Shown here in pieces: positions 24,501 through 36,830 of a stretch of DNA of 64,000 bases (the stretch's first letter is position 1; every line of letters begins with the position of its first letter). Below the pieces are notes generated by a model. The model ran no database searches. It had not been told where the DNA came from and was given only the letters and a program-made list of their open reading frames with translations. The position numbers and the translations under genes are program-made. The DNA is from Adineta vaga. Taxonomy: Eukaryota > Rotifera. The stretch spans positions 7,874,001 to 7,938,000 of the forward strand of contig CP075492.1 in NCBI GenBank assembly GCA_021613535.1, given 5' to 3'.

Positions 24501-27500
24501 CTTCTTCTTCTTCTTCTTCTCACAATCAAATGTTTAATCTTCATTTTGTAAAATATGCTCAATCACGATGGAATAATAATCGAAGTGTTGCATTAATGTT
24601 TGAAATGAAACCATTGAATGAAAGTATTGGTTATTTGTTAATTTATCGATTTGATCAATCACCACAATTGAATAATTCAATATCTCTTCTTGATGGATGG
24701 ACATATTTGTGTCCTTCAAGTTTGTTTTCATATTTTTGTTTGATTTAATTCAATAGAATTGTTTGATTTAGATTTGACTTCGAATAAACTTTATGAATAT
24801 TTTCTTAATAATCAACAAACATTTGGTCATCAATCAATAATTTATGGTTTACGAGAATTAAATTCAACAGAATATGAAATAACATGTACAAATCAATCAT
24901 TAAATAATCTTTTAATAACAGATCAACGATTTAATTTTAGTTCAAATTATGAACTTCGAACTTATACATCGTGTTGTTATTATTTAGATAATAAGAATAT
25001 TTGGCAAACACAAGGATTATTAGTAAATATTGTTTGAATTTCTTATTGAAATTATTGATTTGTTTGTTAAAGGTTGGATCTGAAACAAATCATAAACAAA
25101 CACAATGTTTATCAACTCATTTAACAACATTTGCAGGTGGATTTCTTGTTTTACCATCACCAATTAATTGGAATTATGTTTTTGCAAATGGTGATTTTGT
25201 TCGAAATAAAACAATTTATTTAACAATTATTTGTATTTGTATATTTTATATTCTGATCATTATTTATGCACATTATAAAGATAAGAAAGATTTAGAAAAA
25301 TTAGGTGTAACACCATTAGCTGATAATTGTCATAATGATCAATATTTTTATCAAATTCTGGTATTTACTGGTCATCGAAAAGATGCAGGAACAGATTCAA
25401 AAGTAAGATCTAAAAATGAAGAGAAAAGAATTGATATATTTGTTGATAGGTTCATTTTATTATTGTGGGTAATGAAGATGAAACAAATGTTCGTCAATTT
25501 GATGATGGAAATCGAAAGATTTTACAACGTGGTGGAATTGATGCATTTATTCTAAGTGTTCCAAAGTAAAGATAACATATAATTATTTATGTAAATGAAA
25601 TATTACTTTTGTAGATCATTGGGATCATTGAATTATATTCGAATATGGCATAATAATAGTGGAGAAGGTGGAAAAGCATCATGGTTTTTGAAATATCTAA
25701 TCATTCGTGATTTACAAACAATGGAAAAATCTTATTTTATTTGTCAACAATGGTTTGGTGTAGAGAAAGATGATGGTCGTGTAAGTAATTGTATTTTTTT
25801 TTAAATAGATTATTGAGAATAAGAAAATGAGATTTAGATTGAACGTATTTTACCAATTGCTGGTGATTTACAAAAACAAGAATTCTCTTATTTATTATCA
25901 AAACAAGCTTATCATAGTATGTCTGAAGGTCATTTATGGTTTTCAATCTTTTCTCGTCCACCATCAAATAAATTTACTCGTGTTCAACGATGTACATGTT
26001 GTTTTGTATTATTATTTACTTCAATGCTTTTAAATATTCTCTATTATGATCAAATGAATAATGCAAAAGCAAATCAAATAACAGGAAGTCTTTCATTTGG
26101 ACCACTTCTTGTAACTCGTGAACAAGTATAAATTATTTTCTCAAATTTAAATGATAAAGAAACATTTTTATTTTTTTATTTTTAAAATCAAATGTTTAGA
26201 TTGGAATTGGTATTATTGTTGAACTTCTTTCATTTATTCCAAGTTTATTATTGATTGAATTATTTCGACGAATTTCACTTCGTCAATGTAAAGATGATCA
26301 ATCTCCATTGTATAAAACACTTGTAAAACTCAAACAAGAACCAATTAAAAAGTTTGTTAATGAACGAAAGATTGTTGAATATTTTTTGTTTAATTATATT
26401 TAGAATTGAATTAAAAACAAAGAAACAACGAAGATTAATTTTTCCATGGTGGTGTATTTTTATTGCATATGGTTTATCATTTCTAATAATTATTGTTTCA
26501 TCATTTTTTATAATTGTTCGTGGAATTGAATTTGGTGATGTTAAAATACAAAAATGGTTAACATCACTTGTAAGTGGATTCTTTTCATCAATTTTACTTA
26601 TTCAACCATTGAAAGTAAGATGATTTTGTTTTTTGTATAAGAAAGTTATGTAATCATTGTTATTGTTATTCTTTTTTCTAGATCATTGCATTAGCAATCT
26701 TTTTTGCATTTTTTATTCGTAAATCTGATAAAGATAAAGAAGCAGCTGAATATTTCGAAGATGGAAATGATTTTAATCTAAATTCAAATGAAGAATATCT
26801 TCATTCATCACAGGTTATTTATTTTATTGATTAAATATTTAATTTAAATATAAAAGATTATTTGATAAATTTAGAAAGTATCTTCATTGATTAATCGAAA
26901 TGGAAATCGAAATGATGTTAATCGTTTAAATGAAGATGAATTAATAAATGCTCGTGATATTCGTTTGAAAGAGATTCGAATGTGGGAAATTATTCGTGAA
27001 ACATTGAATTATATTTGTTATTTAACATTGATTTATTTGATAACTTATTCAAATATAAATTCAAATGCATTTTTTCAAGTAAATCATTTAGAAAAATTCT
27101 TTTTAAATTCCCGACAAAGCGATATAGATTATCGAAAAGTAATTTGATTGTTTTAATTGAATAACTAAATATATATATATATATATAAATATGTATATGA
27201 ATAGATTTCAACAATTGATAATTATTGGAATTGGTTAGAAAGAAGTTTTGTATCAAATATTCGTGCACAAGAATGGTATAATGGTAATGCAGCAAGAAAT
27301 CTAAGTGGTTTTATAAATGATAAATCAAATCGATTGATTGGAAGAGTTTTAATGAGACAATTACGTGTGAAAAAGAATTTATGTTTTAGTAAAATTTCAT
27401 CGAAATGTAATGAAGATTATAATTTGTTAAATGAAGAAAAACAATCATTTCAAATTGGTTGGATAAATGAAATTAATCTGAAAAGAGAAGATTTGAATTC

Positions 27501-28726
27501 ATCAATTGAACAAGCATTTATTTATGAATTGAATAATAAATTTGATCAATATATGTATACAGGTAATCATGCAACATATAGTTCTAATGGATTTATTTAT
27601 GAATATCGTGGACGATTGAATGAATTACAAAGTAATTTATCTGAACTTCATCGATGGAATTGGATTGATCAACAAACAAGAGCAATACTTATTCAATTAA
27701 CATTATATAATCCAAATATTGATTTATTTACTTCAGGAATATTTCTAACGGAATTTTTATCAACAGGTGGTTTAATTTCACAATATCGTTTTGAACCAAG
27801 TTCATTTCAAAGTTTGTTTAATTTATCTTTATGATGTAAATTCATTGAATTTTATCGTTTTATTTAGTTTTTACATCAACATTTCAATTAATTTGTACAA
27901 TCATTTATATGTTATTTGTTATTTATAATATGATTCATGAAATTCGACGATTTCTTCATTTGAAATGTTCATATTTTCATCATTTTTGGAGTTATGTTGA
28001 TGTTGGTATAATTGGTTGTTCATGGGGTGTTTTAGGTGTTTATATCTGGCGATATCATCAATCAATATCGATTGGTAATCGATTTCGAGAAACGAATGGA
28101 TATGTTTATATAAATTTACAATTGACAAATTATATCAATGATGTCTTAACATATCTTCTTGGTTTTTGTTGTTTTTTCGGTACATTGAAATTTCTTCGTC
28201 TTTGTCGATTTCATCGACGTTTGTCTTTGTTTACAAAGACATTAGAACATGCACGACGAGATTTGATTTCATTTCTTGGAATGTTTTCTTTTGTATTTAT
28301 GGCATTTCTTGCATTATTTTACTTATTATTTATTGGGAAATTGTGGAGTTGTTCAACATTATTACATACAGCACAAATGTTATTTGAAATGATGTTAATG
28401 AAATTCGATGCACATGAATTACAAGATGCCGCACCATTTCTTGGACCATTTGTTTTTAGTTTGTTCATTTTATTGATCGTCTTTGTTTGTATGAGTATGT
28501 TTGTTACCATTGTCAATGATAGCTTTCGAACAGTTCGCGATATTGCCAATGGGATGCCTAATGAAGATGAAGTTGTATTGGAATATATGATTCAAAAGTT
28601 TCGACAATGGATCGGTGAGATAGATTGATAGTTGTATTTTTATACGAAACATTTTCTCTTTTTCTAGGTTTACGATGGGTGAATGGTGGTAAACAGCCAG
28701 AACAAAAAAACTTTCAAATGCCCTAA
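21569..28726 (+). CDS. Polycystin-1-like protein (REJ, GPS, PLAT, PKD channel)
   Basis: About 25 short-intron exons. In order: an REJ-type ectodomain (from 21569 to about 24750; for example GAYSIDPDSDTFNATNWNY across a splice, many N-glycosylation sites); a GPS autoproteolysis motif (24960-25140, CLSTHLTTFAGGF); a first membrane helix (25205-25265); a PLAT/LH2 domain (about 25340-25850); then membrane segments and the polycystin channel region (about 25980-28610), with S6 VFSLFILLIVFVCMSMF running into VTIVNDSF. Polycystin-1 family proteins are sensory receptor/channel subunits, often ciliary or sperm-linked, that pair with TRPP proteins. LRR, PKD and WSC repeats of full polycystin-1 are absent, and no signal peptide is seen at the first Met. 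The true start may be in an unseen exon. Stop at 28724-28726 after FQMP. Confidence 0.88.
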
Positions 28727-29948
28727 AATTGTTCGCATTTAATGAAAACATTTTCATGGGATATTTATATATTATCCGTTCTTTTTGCTTAAAACTAAAA
28801 CTAAATAGGAGCAATATAAATTGTGTTAGACGTATATTAAAGAATATGAAAAATAATAAAGAGGGTGACAATATGTGAAAATGCATTATTAACTAGAGGG
28901 TACTCGAGCTTCACTCTAGTACAGAATGCGATGCGATTAGCATTCGTTAAAATGATTTCAATCATCATTTGTTCTATCTTTTTGCATGTATGCTATCAGC
29001 TGTAAAACATCTGTTGAACGAAGTTCGCGCCTAGCTTTTCTTCCTAACAACTTGATTTTAATTATTTCATAAAATTTCAAAGCCAAAATCGTCTTTTTCG
29101 GAGCTTCCTGTATACGTATAGAACGTCGCAATTAATTTCTGATTACAGATTTTTCAAGTAGAGTTTCGGTATTTTTATCTTATTTTTGAATGAAATTTTT
29201 CTGATGTACAGTTGTTGAGATCATCCCATCAGAAAATGACAACTTTGCATGCGTACGTCGAGTAAGGTTATAAAGTAAGAAAAAAAGAAAACTCGCGAAG
29301 CACTACAGTAATGCTCAGGTCATTCTTCGCATCGCATTAATAATAAAAAAGAACTGATTTACTGAAATATTTTATTTAAAGAGGGAAATTAATATTAACA
29401 CACTTCTTACATTCTATTTATATTTTTTCATTAATAAAAGAGTATCTCATAAATCTTCTTAAATGACGAATAACATGCATAATTATTATCATGGGCCAAC
29501 AGCAACTAGAACAATGTCAAATGTACATTCAGAGCAGAACTCTAATGACATCTGAATACAAAGCAACCATTATAAATTTTTGTTTGCATCATCTCTCTCT
29601 CTTTTCCATACGATGACAGTGTTCGACTAAACAGTATCCTATACTGTATTCAAAACTTAAAATATTAAGCTTTGAAGTTAATCTTCTCATATTATTTTAA
29701 GTAAAGAAATCTTTTTTGCAGTATAATCTGTCACAACAAACGTGAGACAAAGAGAAAGAATTTCTTTTTTATTCGATGGAAAAAAAAACAGATACGCCTA
29801 CCATCTTCATCTTATTTTCTTGAGAATTTCCAGAATTTCTTTTTTTAATACGGAACTACTAATACCCGAAGAGTGTTTTCTTGTATTTAATCTCATAAGA
29901 AAAACGTTTTTTTCTAGTTTAACGAATAACAATTCTATATTCTCCGAT
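28727..29948. other. Intergenic, polycystin 3' side and nuclear receptor upstream
   Basis: A poly(A) signal lies near its start. A 12-nt sequence at 28925-28936 recurs inverted at 29327-29338, enclosing about 410 nt that look less AT-rich than their surroundings. No coding region is recognised. The frame 29742-29948 upstream of the nuclear receptor Met has no family signature and is taken as 5' leader. Confidence 0.45.
28855..28860 (+). terminator. Poly(A) signal, polycystin-1-like gene
   Basis: AATAAA about 130 nt downstream of the polycystin-1-like stop codon. Confidence 0.5.
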
Positions 29949-31222
29949 ATGTCGCAACAAACTCTTCGTATACCAATTCAATCATCAACTCATGTAACGA
30001 GACAAAGAAAAAATACAGCAAAATCAAGTTTATGTTTAATCTGCAATGCTGAAGCACGTATTGTGAATTATGGTGCACTTTCTTGTTATTCCTGTAAGAC
30101 ATTTTTTCGTCGTCATAGTTTTCTAATTAAAGTAACTTAATGATAAAACTTTCCTTTCCGAATACGAAACGAATTTTCTCGTTGTAGAATATTGAAACAT
30201 GTCGATATGATGGTCATTGTCTTATTACTGAAGAAACACGAAAAAATTGTACACCATGTCGTTTAATGAAATGCTTTGCAATGGGAATGTCAAGAGATTT
30301 TATTCGAAAAAAATATGAAAGAATGAAATATTCATCGGTCAATAGCATCATCAAACAAAAACAAATAGTACGTATTGGACAAAGTTTATTTATTTATAGT
30401 TTTAATCTTTTTCTTCTGATTTAGTCAATTACTTCCCTAAGTTTATTATCTAATGATCGATCAACACTAAAACCATCTGAATGGGCAACGTTATCAAATA
30501 TAATTCATGCATTTGATAAATTTAGTATAGTTTCATCAATGCGTCATTTAATTGAACGTGTTAATCATTCACAATCGGAATTAAAAGTTGATATTATTGA
30601 TACATTTAATCTCTTTAGTGCATTTTATACTTGTGTTGAATCATTTCTACGTGCAACAGCTGATTTTCAAGTACTAACAACCAATGAACAACAATCACTT
30701 TTTCAACGCAATCTTCATGGACTATTTAATCTTTGTGGAACATTTATGTTACGTGATGCTGGAATGTTTGATAATACTCGAAATGAAAGTATTATTGTAC
30801 CACTTTATGGACATGATGTTGTACATCAAGCAAGAGAAATTACGAATAGATTGGATTTCAATTCTTCAATAGTGAAAATTATTCATATTATTTTTGCTTT
30901 TTCAACGAATTGTTATACAGTTACTTATCAAGCAAATGTGAAGAAGGACGTTTTTCTTCATGGTACCTTTCGTTTACTTGGTAGTCAAAATGTTTATATC
31001 GAAATTCTATGGAAATATATGCTCTATCGATTTGGTTTTGAAGAAACTGTTTTTCGTTTTACAGCACTTGTTAAACAAATGCTGGATTTAATCGTTTTAT
31101 CAGCTGGAATTTATCAGAAGAATGCTCATCATCAAATACTTGTTGATGACTTGGTTGAAGAAGCAAAAACAGCACTTGCTCTAGTCAAAAATAATTCAAT
31201 TCCACTTTGGGGGAAAATATAA
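29949..31222 (+). CDS. Divergent nuclear hormone receptor
   Basis: Three exons (29949-30131, 30188-30367, 30425-31222) keep frame and give 386 residues. The DNA-binding domain has both zinc modules. The first runs CLICNAEARIVNYGALSCYSC, with the P-box region CYSCKTFFRR. The second runs CRYDGHC to CTPCRLMKCFAMGM, followed by a basic C-terminal extension. The ligand-binding half (about residues 140-386) is mostly helical but so diverged that no LBD signature or AF-2 core can be assigned by eye. The protein should act as a zinc-dependent transcription factor. The usual GDKASGxHYG segment is replaced by NAEARIVNYG, so it is not a conserved subfamily member; lineage-expanded receptors of this kind occur in several invertebrates. 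The Met at 29949 is chosen because it begins a soluble basic leader shortly before the DBD. Confidence 0.88.
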
Positions 31223-31272
31223 GAACAGTTTTCTTGTATTATAAAATTCATTAAGTTGAATTTCACTGTTTT

Positions 31273-31278
31273 AATAAA
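31273..31278 (+). terminator. Poly(A) signal, nuclear receptor
   Basis: AATAAA 51 nt after the nuclear receptor stop codon. Confidence 0.6.
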
Positions 31279-31324
31279 ACCTTAATCTCATAAATTTTGA
31301 TTCTTTAAAATCTAATGATTTCAT

Positions 31325-31640
31325 TCATTCAGATTTACACTGATCATTGTATAATTTCATATGCAAATGAGTATCATTTTGATCATATGAATGTAGAATA
31401 AAAATCTTTGAAGTGCAATCGACAATGAAATCAATTTGATTAGTGAGACGTTTTGTCTGAAGAGAGAGATACTTGAAATTAAGACAAATATTGATTAGTC
31501 TGTTTGATTTTGACAACTCTGTCAGATCAATAGATCGAAGATGTATCAAATTCATACAGAAATATGGCAGTTTTTCAAAATGATTCATCTGTACATATCG
31601 TGTATCAAAATTCCAATGCCCTTGTATCTAGGACATAAAT
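31325..31640 (-). pseudogene. Fragment resembling a leucine-rich-repeat/F-box-type protein
   Basis: A minus-strand open stretch of about 100 codons has the cadence of an LRR-containing protein (MNLIHLRSIDLTELSKSN, then ICLNFKYLSLQTKRLTNQ). Reading continues upstream of its first Met through GHWNFDTRYVQ, so that Met need not be the true start. No F-box or flanking exons were found in the surrounding 1 kb. I take it as a relic of a multicopy gene rather than a working gene; an unspliced terminal exon of a gene I failed to trace is the alternative. Confidence 0.3.
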
Positions 31641-33011
31641 ATAAGCGCATTGAAATGTTGAATTACATAGACTAGAATGAAACATAAGATATAAAGGATG
31701 ATGAAAATATTTTACATTGATTTAGATATGCAATGTAAATCTCATGAAAATTGATGACAAAAATGGTTTGAATATAATAAAATATACATTTTGTATCTTG
31801 TTCAAATTGATACTTGTAGATTTTGTCCTGGTCAAGTTTCTTGTGTTTCTTATTACGTTTTTTTTCTTTAAATCATGAAAATCCAATAAAAAAAGTTTCT
31901 TTATTCAAAATTTTCTCTCGATATAGTATTTATAATGAATCATCTTCTTTTATCTATTACGCACAAACGAACAATTTAGTACCATTACAAAATTAAGATA
32001 TGTCGACATTCTTCTTTCGCGAAGAAACTATACCAGATCCACATTCTTTCTTATTGACTCGAACATGTTGGAACTTAATACTAGAAGAAAAAAGAAACGA
32101 ATACGTATTCATGAAGAAAAACGTGATGATGAAATAGCCGTCTTATTCTGTAAGAGGGGATTAAATCGAAATATAGATAGTGTTTGACTTCCTACGCATA
32201 AATGAACCAATCTAAATGTGTATCAATTGTTCATTCATTTATTCTAGTGTAGTTTAAACAAATACATCACTATCTCTAAATCCTTTTTCATTCTTAGTTG
32301 AACATTACGATGTGGGTGATGAATGTAAGGGCTTCACACTATCTTCATTCATATGTACAATATGTAATCACGAATACGAACACGCATATGCGTAAGCAAA
32401 GAGATTGAGTTTGCTTGATTAAGATAAGCTTGATTGCTTGAGATGAGGACAGGTGTAAGACATCGAGTTGACCTCCATCTATTCCTCAAGACAAGGGTGT
32501 ACTACTTCTAATTTTCTTGTCATACAATTCACATGTATGTGTGAGTTGACCCAGTGAAGAAGAAAAAAAAAGAACAAATGAATAATGTTGTATCGTGCAA
32601 CACTTGAGACGTTCATCGACATGACTGATTGTTACCGTTTTCTCTCTCTTTCTCTACAAAATATTTTGACAGTATAAAAATTACGTTTCAAGTAAGTATC
32701 TCATTTCGAAAACTAAAAACTAAACTAGAATTAGTGTTAATCTAAAATTGAATGACTTATTTGTTTCGTATGCATTCATTGACACGTCTAATTTAATTTT
32801 ATGCATTTCAATATGAAATGGATATTCATTCTCTCGTGTCAATTGATTAAAAGTCAGATATTGGAGAAGAGAAAAAGAGAACATAGTCTGTATGTAAGTA
32901 TATCGAGAGAGACAAAAAGTCAAGTAGACAAACGTTTCAATTGTCCGAAAGAGAATGAGTTGGTTCGATATTTTTTTAGATTGTGTCTGTCAACTAGTAC
33001 ATTCGATAGAA

Positions 33012-35957
33012 ATGAAATATATCATATGGATTTTATTTCTAACTATAATTCAAATTCAAAGTTCAAATAGTAAGAAAACTTTTTCAATCGTTTATTTGTG
33101 AAATTCTTTGATTTAGGTGGTTGTCCACGAGCAACATTTGAATTCTACAATAATACAATCAAAGCACCGTACAATTTTATTGATTCATCAGTTGGAAATA
33201 TTGGATCATTAGAAACATGTCCATGTAAGTATTTTCAATATGAAGAAAAAAAAAGACTTGATTTGCTTTTTATTTGAAGATACGGGCCGTCCATATGTTT
33301 ATCTACCATGTTATCCAAATTCTTCGTGGGGTACTGAACCATATTTTAGTAATTGTTTAAAACCACTCAATAAGAAAGATCAAAGTGCAACAACAACAAC
33401 AAGAAGAATGATTTTATCATCGGTTATACCGATAGATAATCCATATTTTAGTATGTCGATTGATGAAGTCGCAAAAGTACGTGTTTCATTTACATAAAGG
33501 ATCATTTTGATGAATGAATATTTGTTTAAGTCATCTATTGAAAGTTCAAATGATGTTTCAAATGTATTAACATATTTAAATCAAGATACAATACCATTTC
33601 AAACATCATCAGATATCGTTTCCGCTGTGAATATCATGGATCATGTCACAACAAATCATCGAAATACAACAGAGAATATACAATTCGAATATTATTCAAT
33701 TGCAAACAAACTTCTATCATCTAAAGCAATTCACCATGCTCAAAAAACAAATCGTAGTATTGTTAAGTAAGATTTATATTTTCTTTCATATGATTTAATC
33801 GGCTTAGTCTTTCTATAGATTATTATCATCATTAGAAACATTTTCTCAAAATTTCAAATCAAATCAATTAGAAGAAAATTTCATGCAAGATAATCTCGCT
33901 GTTTCAATTGTAAATATGCCAAATAATCGTACTAAACCAATTATTGGATTTACATTTGGTTAGTACATACATAGATAGATTATTAAAAATAAATTCTTGT
34001 ACTTTTCACCTTCTTTCATAAATACAGATTCAATAACTAATCGAACAGCATCAATTGATTCGATTGATACGAAAATGAATTCCACAACGATTATACTCGA
34101 TTCACAAACTCTTTCAGAACAACATCGTTTAACATTTTCAGTTTTTAATCCACAAAATGGCTTATTCGATGAACAATCTCATCGTGTATTAACACGTGTG
34201 ATTTCATTGACTATTGATAAACCTGAATTAATCAAACCTATTAGAAATTTCGTTAAAATGAATTTTTATCTCGAACAAACTCATCTTGAAGAAGAAAATG
34301 GAAATTTAACTTGTGCTTATTGGCATATATTTGAGAATAATATGACAGCACAATGGTCAACAGATGGATGTCGTTTAATTGATATTAAAGATCGAAATGT
34401 TATGTGTGAATGTAATCATTTAACACATTTTGCAGTTTTATTAGTATGTTAAATCTTTTTTTTTAAGCCTGGAAAATTCATATTTTTCTTTTAAGGATAT
34501 TCAACAAAAACCAATATCAAGACAAGTTGATCAATTACTTTCGATTATAACCTTAGGTGGTTTATTATTATCATCAATTGGATTATGTTTAACAATTTTA
34601 ACTTTTGTTCTTTTTAAGTAGGAAAAGAATTATTATTAAAAAGTTAATTTCTTGATTTTTATTTTCTGTTAGAAAACTACGTCGTCATTTCAGTCAAAAA
34701 TCTCTTCTTCTTTTATCAATTAATCTTCTATTTGTTAATATTTTATTTTCAATTCTTATGTTACATAAACTCAAACATCTATTCTGTATTATTATCGCAA
34801 GTTTATTACATTATTTTATTTTATCATCATTTAGTTGGATGTTTATTATGGCGTTAATACAATATTTATTATTTGTTAAAGTTTTTCCACGAACAATTTC
34901 AGCATTTACAATAAAAGCAGCTATTTTCGCTAGTGTAAGTATCGAAAGATTTAGGAATGTTATAGAACAGAGAATCATAGAAAAAAAAAGAAGATGATTT
35001 CTTTGTTGTATTATAGTTATTCCATTGATTCCTGTCATTGTGATTTTATCTTTGGATCCAGCAAATTATAATAAACGAGCAGATGGAATGTAAGTCGATT
35101 AATTAATCTTCTCTTTAGATTCAAAAAATAAATAAACTTGTTTTTCTTTTAGTTGTTGGTTATCAGATATACCATTTTATCTATCATTTATTTTGCCAGT
35201 TGCTTTGTATATTTTCATAAATAGTATCCTGTTTTCTATTGTTGCTCGTTCACTTTTATGTGGTAAAACAGGACAACAATTACGTAGTACACAAATAGCG
35301 GAATCACAACGTTTATCAAGATTTTTCGTTGCATTAAGTTGTTTTGTTGTTCTTGGTCTTACATGGATCTTTGGGTTTTTTGCTATTGGTCCAGTTCGTT
35401 TACTATTTCAAATTCTTTTCTGTACATTTGCTTCACTAACAGGCTTTCTTATCTTTATTCTTTATATTGTTACATCGAAAGCGAAACGAACTTGTTGGAG
35501 TAGTAAGTCACTTTAACTCTTCCTTCTTCTTATGTCTAATTGATTTCAATATTATGTAGATGCTTTAAAATCAGCTGGTATTCCATCGATCTATTCTCCA
35601 ACATTATCTACATCATCTGGTTTAGTTGGCAATAAAGAATTTTCTACATCATCAACTACCGATCAACCTAAAATTCCATCACGTCTTCTACAATTCTCAT
35701 CTCAACCTCAACATTTCATTGATGCATACATGCCATCATCACCACCAGCACCGGCACCACCCTTACCATTACCACCGCCATTTCTAATTGAAGGCGATGA
35801 TCCATTAAGTGCTACAACATTAGCTAACAGTTTTTATGAACCAAATCATCTTTGGATTCCACAAGTAAATTATAATCGAGAAATGAACCAACCAACAACA
35901 TCATTAGATGATTATTCGCTCTTTTATGCTTCGAATCATGATGCTACAAAACTTTGA
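33012..35957 (+). CDS. Adhesion G-protein-coupled receptor (GAIN/GPS, 7TM)
   Basis: The start is in a short exon, 33012-33069, encoding the signal peptide MKYIIWILFLTIIQIQSSN. It joins phase 1 to 33117 (GCPRATFEFY). A small Cys/Trp module follows (GRPYVYLPCYPNSSWGT, hormone-receptor-motif-like), then a GAIN domain and a canonical GPS (CAYWHIF to CECNHLTHFAVLL, near 34310-34440) at which such receptors cut themselves. Seven membrane helices follow between about 34530 and 35490, with conserved features such as LTWIFGFFAIGPVR. The cytoplasmic tail is disordered and carries a proline run PPAPAPPLPLPPPF near 35740, a likely SH3 or EVH1 ligand. No lectin or olfactomedin domain is present, so it cannot be called latrophilin. 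Intron-rich, with about twelve exons. Confidence 0.9.
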
Positions 35958-36830
35958 GTACTTTGCACTTTTCTTTCTGTTGTTCATTTTTTTTTCTTCA
36001 CAGTCAGATGCATGCATGCTCAATAATCCGGTTGTTTGTTCTATATAAGTGATTCTTCTCTTCTATGCAATGAAAATCTTGTTTAGAGAAGACTAATGTA
36101 GAAAAACAAAGAAATATAAACATGATTTTTTATTATTTATATAATAGATCTTCCTATGATAAGATTATTTTATATAAACTTAACTTAATAAAGTGAGCAG
36201 AACAGAGATTAGAGACATTTTGTCGATAACATAATACAGATAAGAACCAATTATTTTTCAGATTTTTTAAAATCGTGTAGTTATATTGTGATTAGATTAG
36301 ATGAATCGGCTTGTTGAATATTAAAACGACTCATCTATGTTCATATCATAATTAAAGATTTAATATGTCGACTGACATTCAACCAATATATCTCTATATT
36401 AAGAATATTTGAAAGAATATCATTATAAAAAGAGTATTGAAGTTTACCGTCTGTCTGTTGATATGAACATTTATATCATAATTGTCGCTTGATTTGTTTA
36501 AGAAAAGAAAACTACATTATATACCTATTGGTAGTGTTTTATTACGGATTTTTTAGTAATGCTTTGAAAAAATATTTGAATTTTCCGATATTTCACCTTT
36601 ACGATCTCTTTACTCATATTTGATTATCTACAGTAACAATAATCTTGATGAAAAAAAACTGTGTTTCGTATTCTTTTTCGAATTGTCATATACATTATTA
36701 AATAACAATTGTCGCCACTATGAAAAACATAAAAACAATTAAAAGAAACTGTACATCTGGAAATGATCTACATCGTCATCTTCATTAAAAAACAAAAGTT
36801 CTATTTGATCACTGTATATAAATTGTATTA
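35958..36830. other. Convergent intergenic region (adhesion GPCR / GAS2-like 3' ends)
   Basis: Two genes end toward each other here, so it holds both 3' UTRs. A poly(A) signal for the plus-strand gene lies at 36187. No repeat or RNA gene seen. Confidence 0.5.
36187..36192 (+). terminator. Poly(A) signal, adhesion GPCR
   Basis: AATAAA about 230 nt after the receptor stop codon, in the convergent intergenic region. Confidence 0.4.

Larger units (their letters stand above)
31223..33011. other. Intergenic, nuclear receptor 3' side and adhesion GPCR upstream
   Basis: Contains a poly(A) signal at 31273 and an apparent coding fragment on the minus strand (31325-31640, listed separately). The rest, 31650-33000, is AT-rich with no recognised element. 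The long plus-strand frame opening at 32801 is in a different phase from the GPCR signal peptide and is not used. Confidence 0.45.

Noticed and set aside
32801-33070. 89-codon frame as the adhesion GPCR N-terminus
   Set aside because: Its phase does not fit the next exon, whereas the alternative phase from 33012 gives a clean signal peptide and correct splice.
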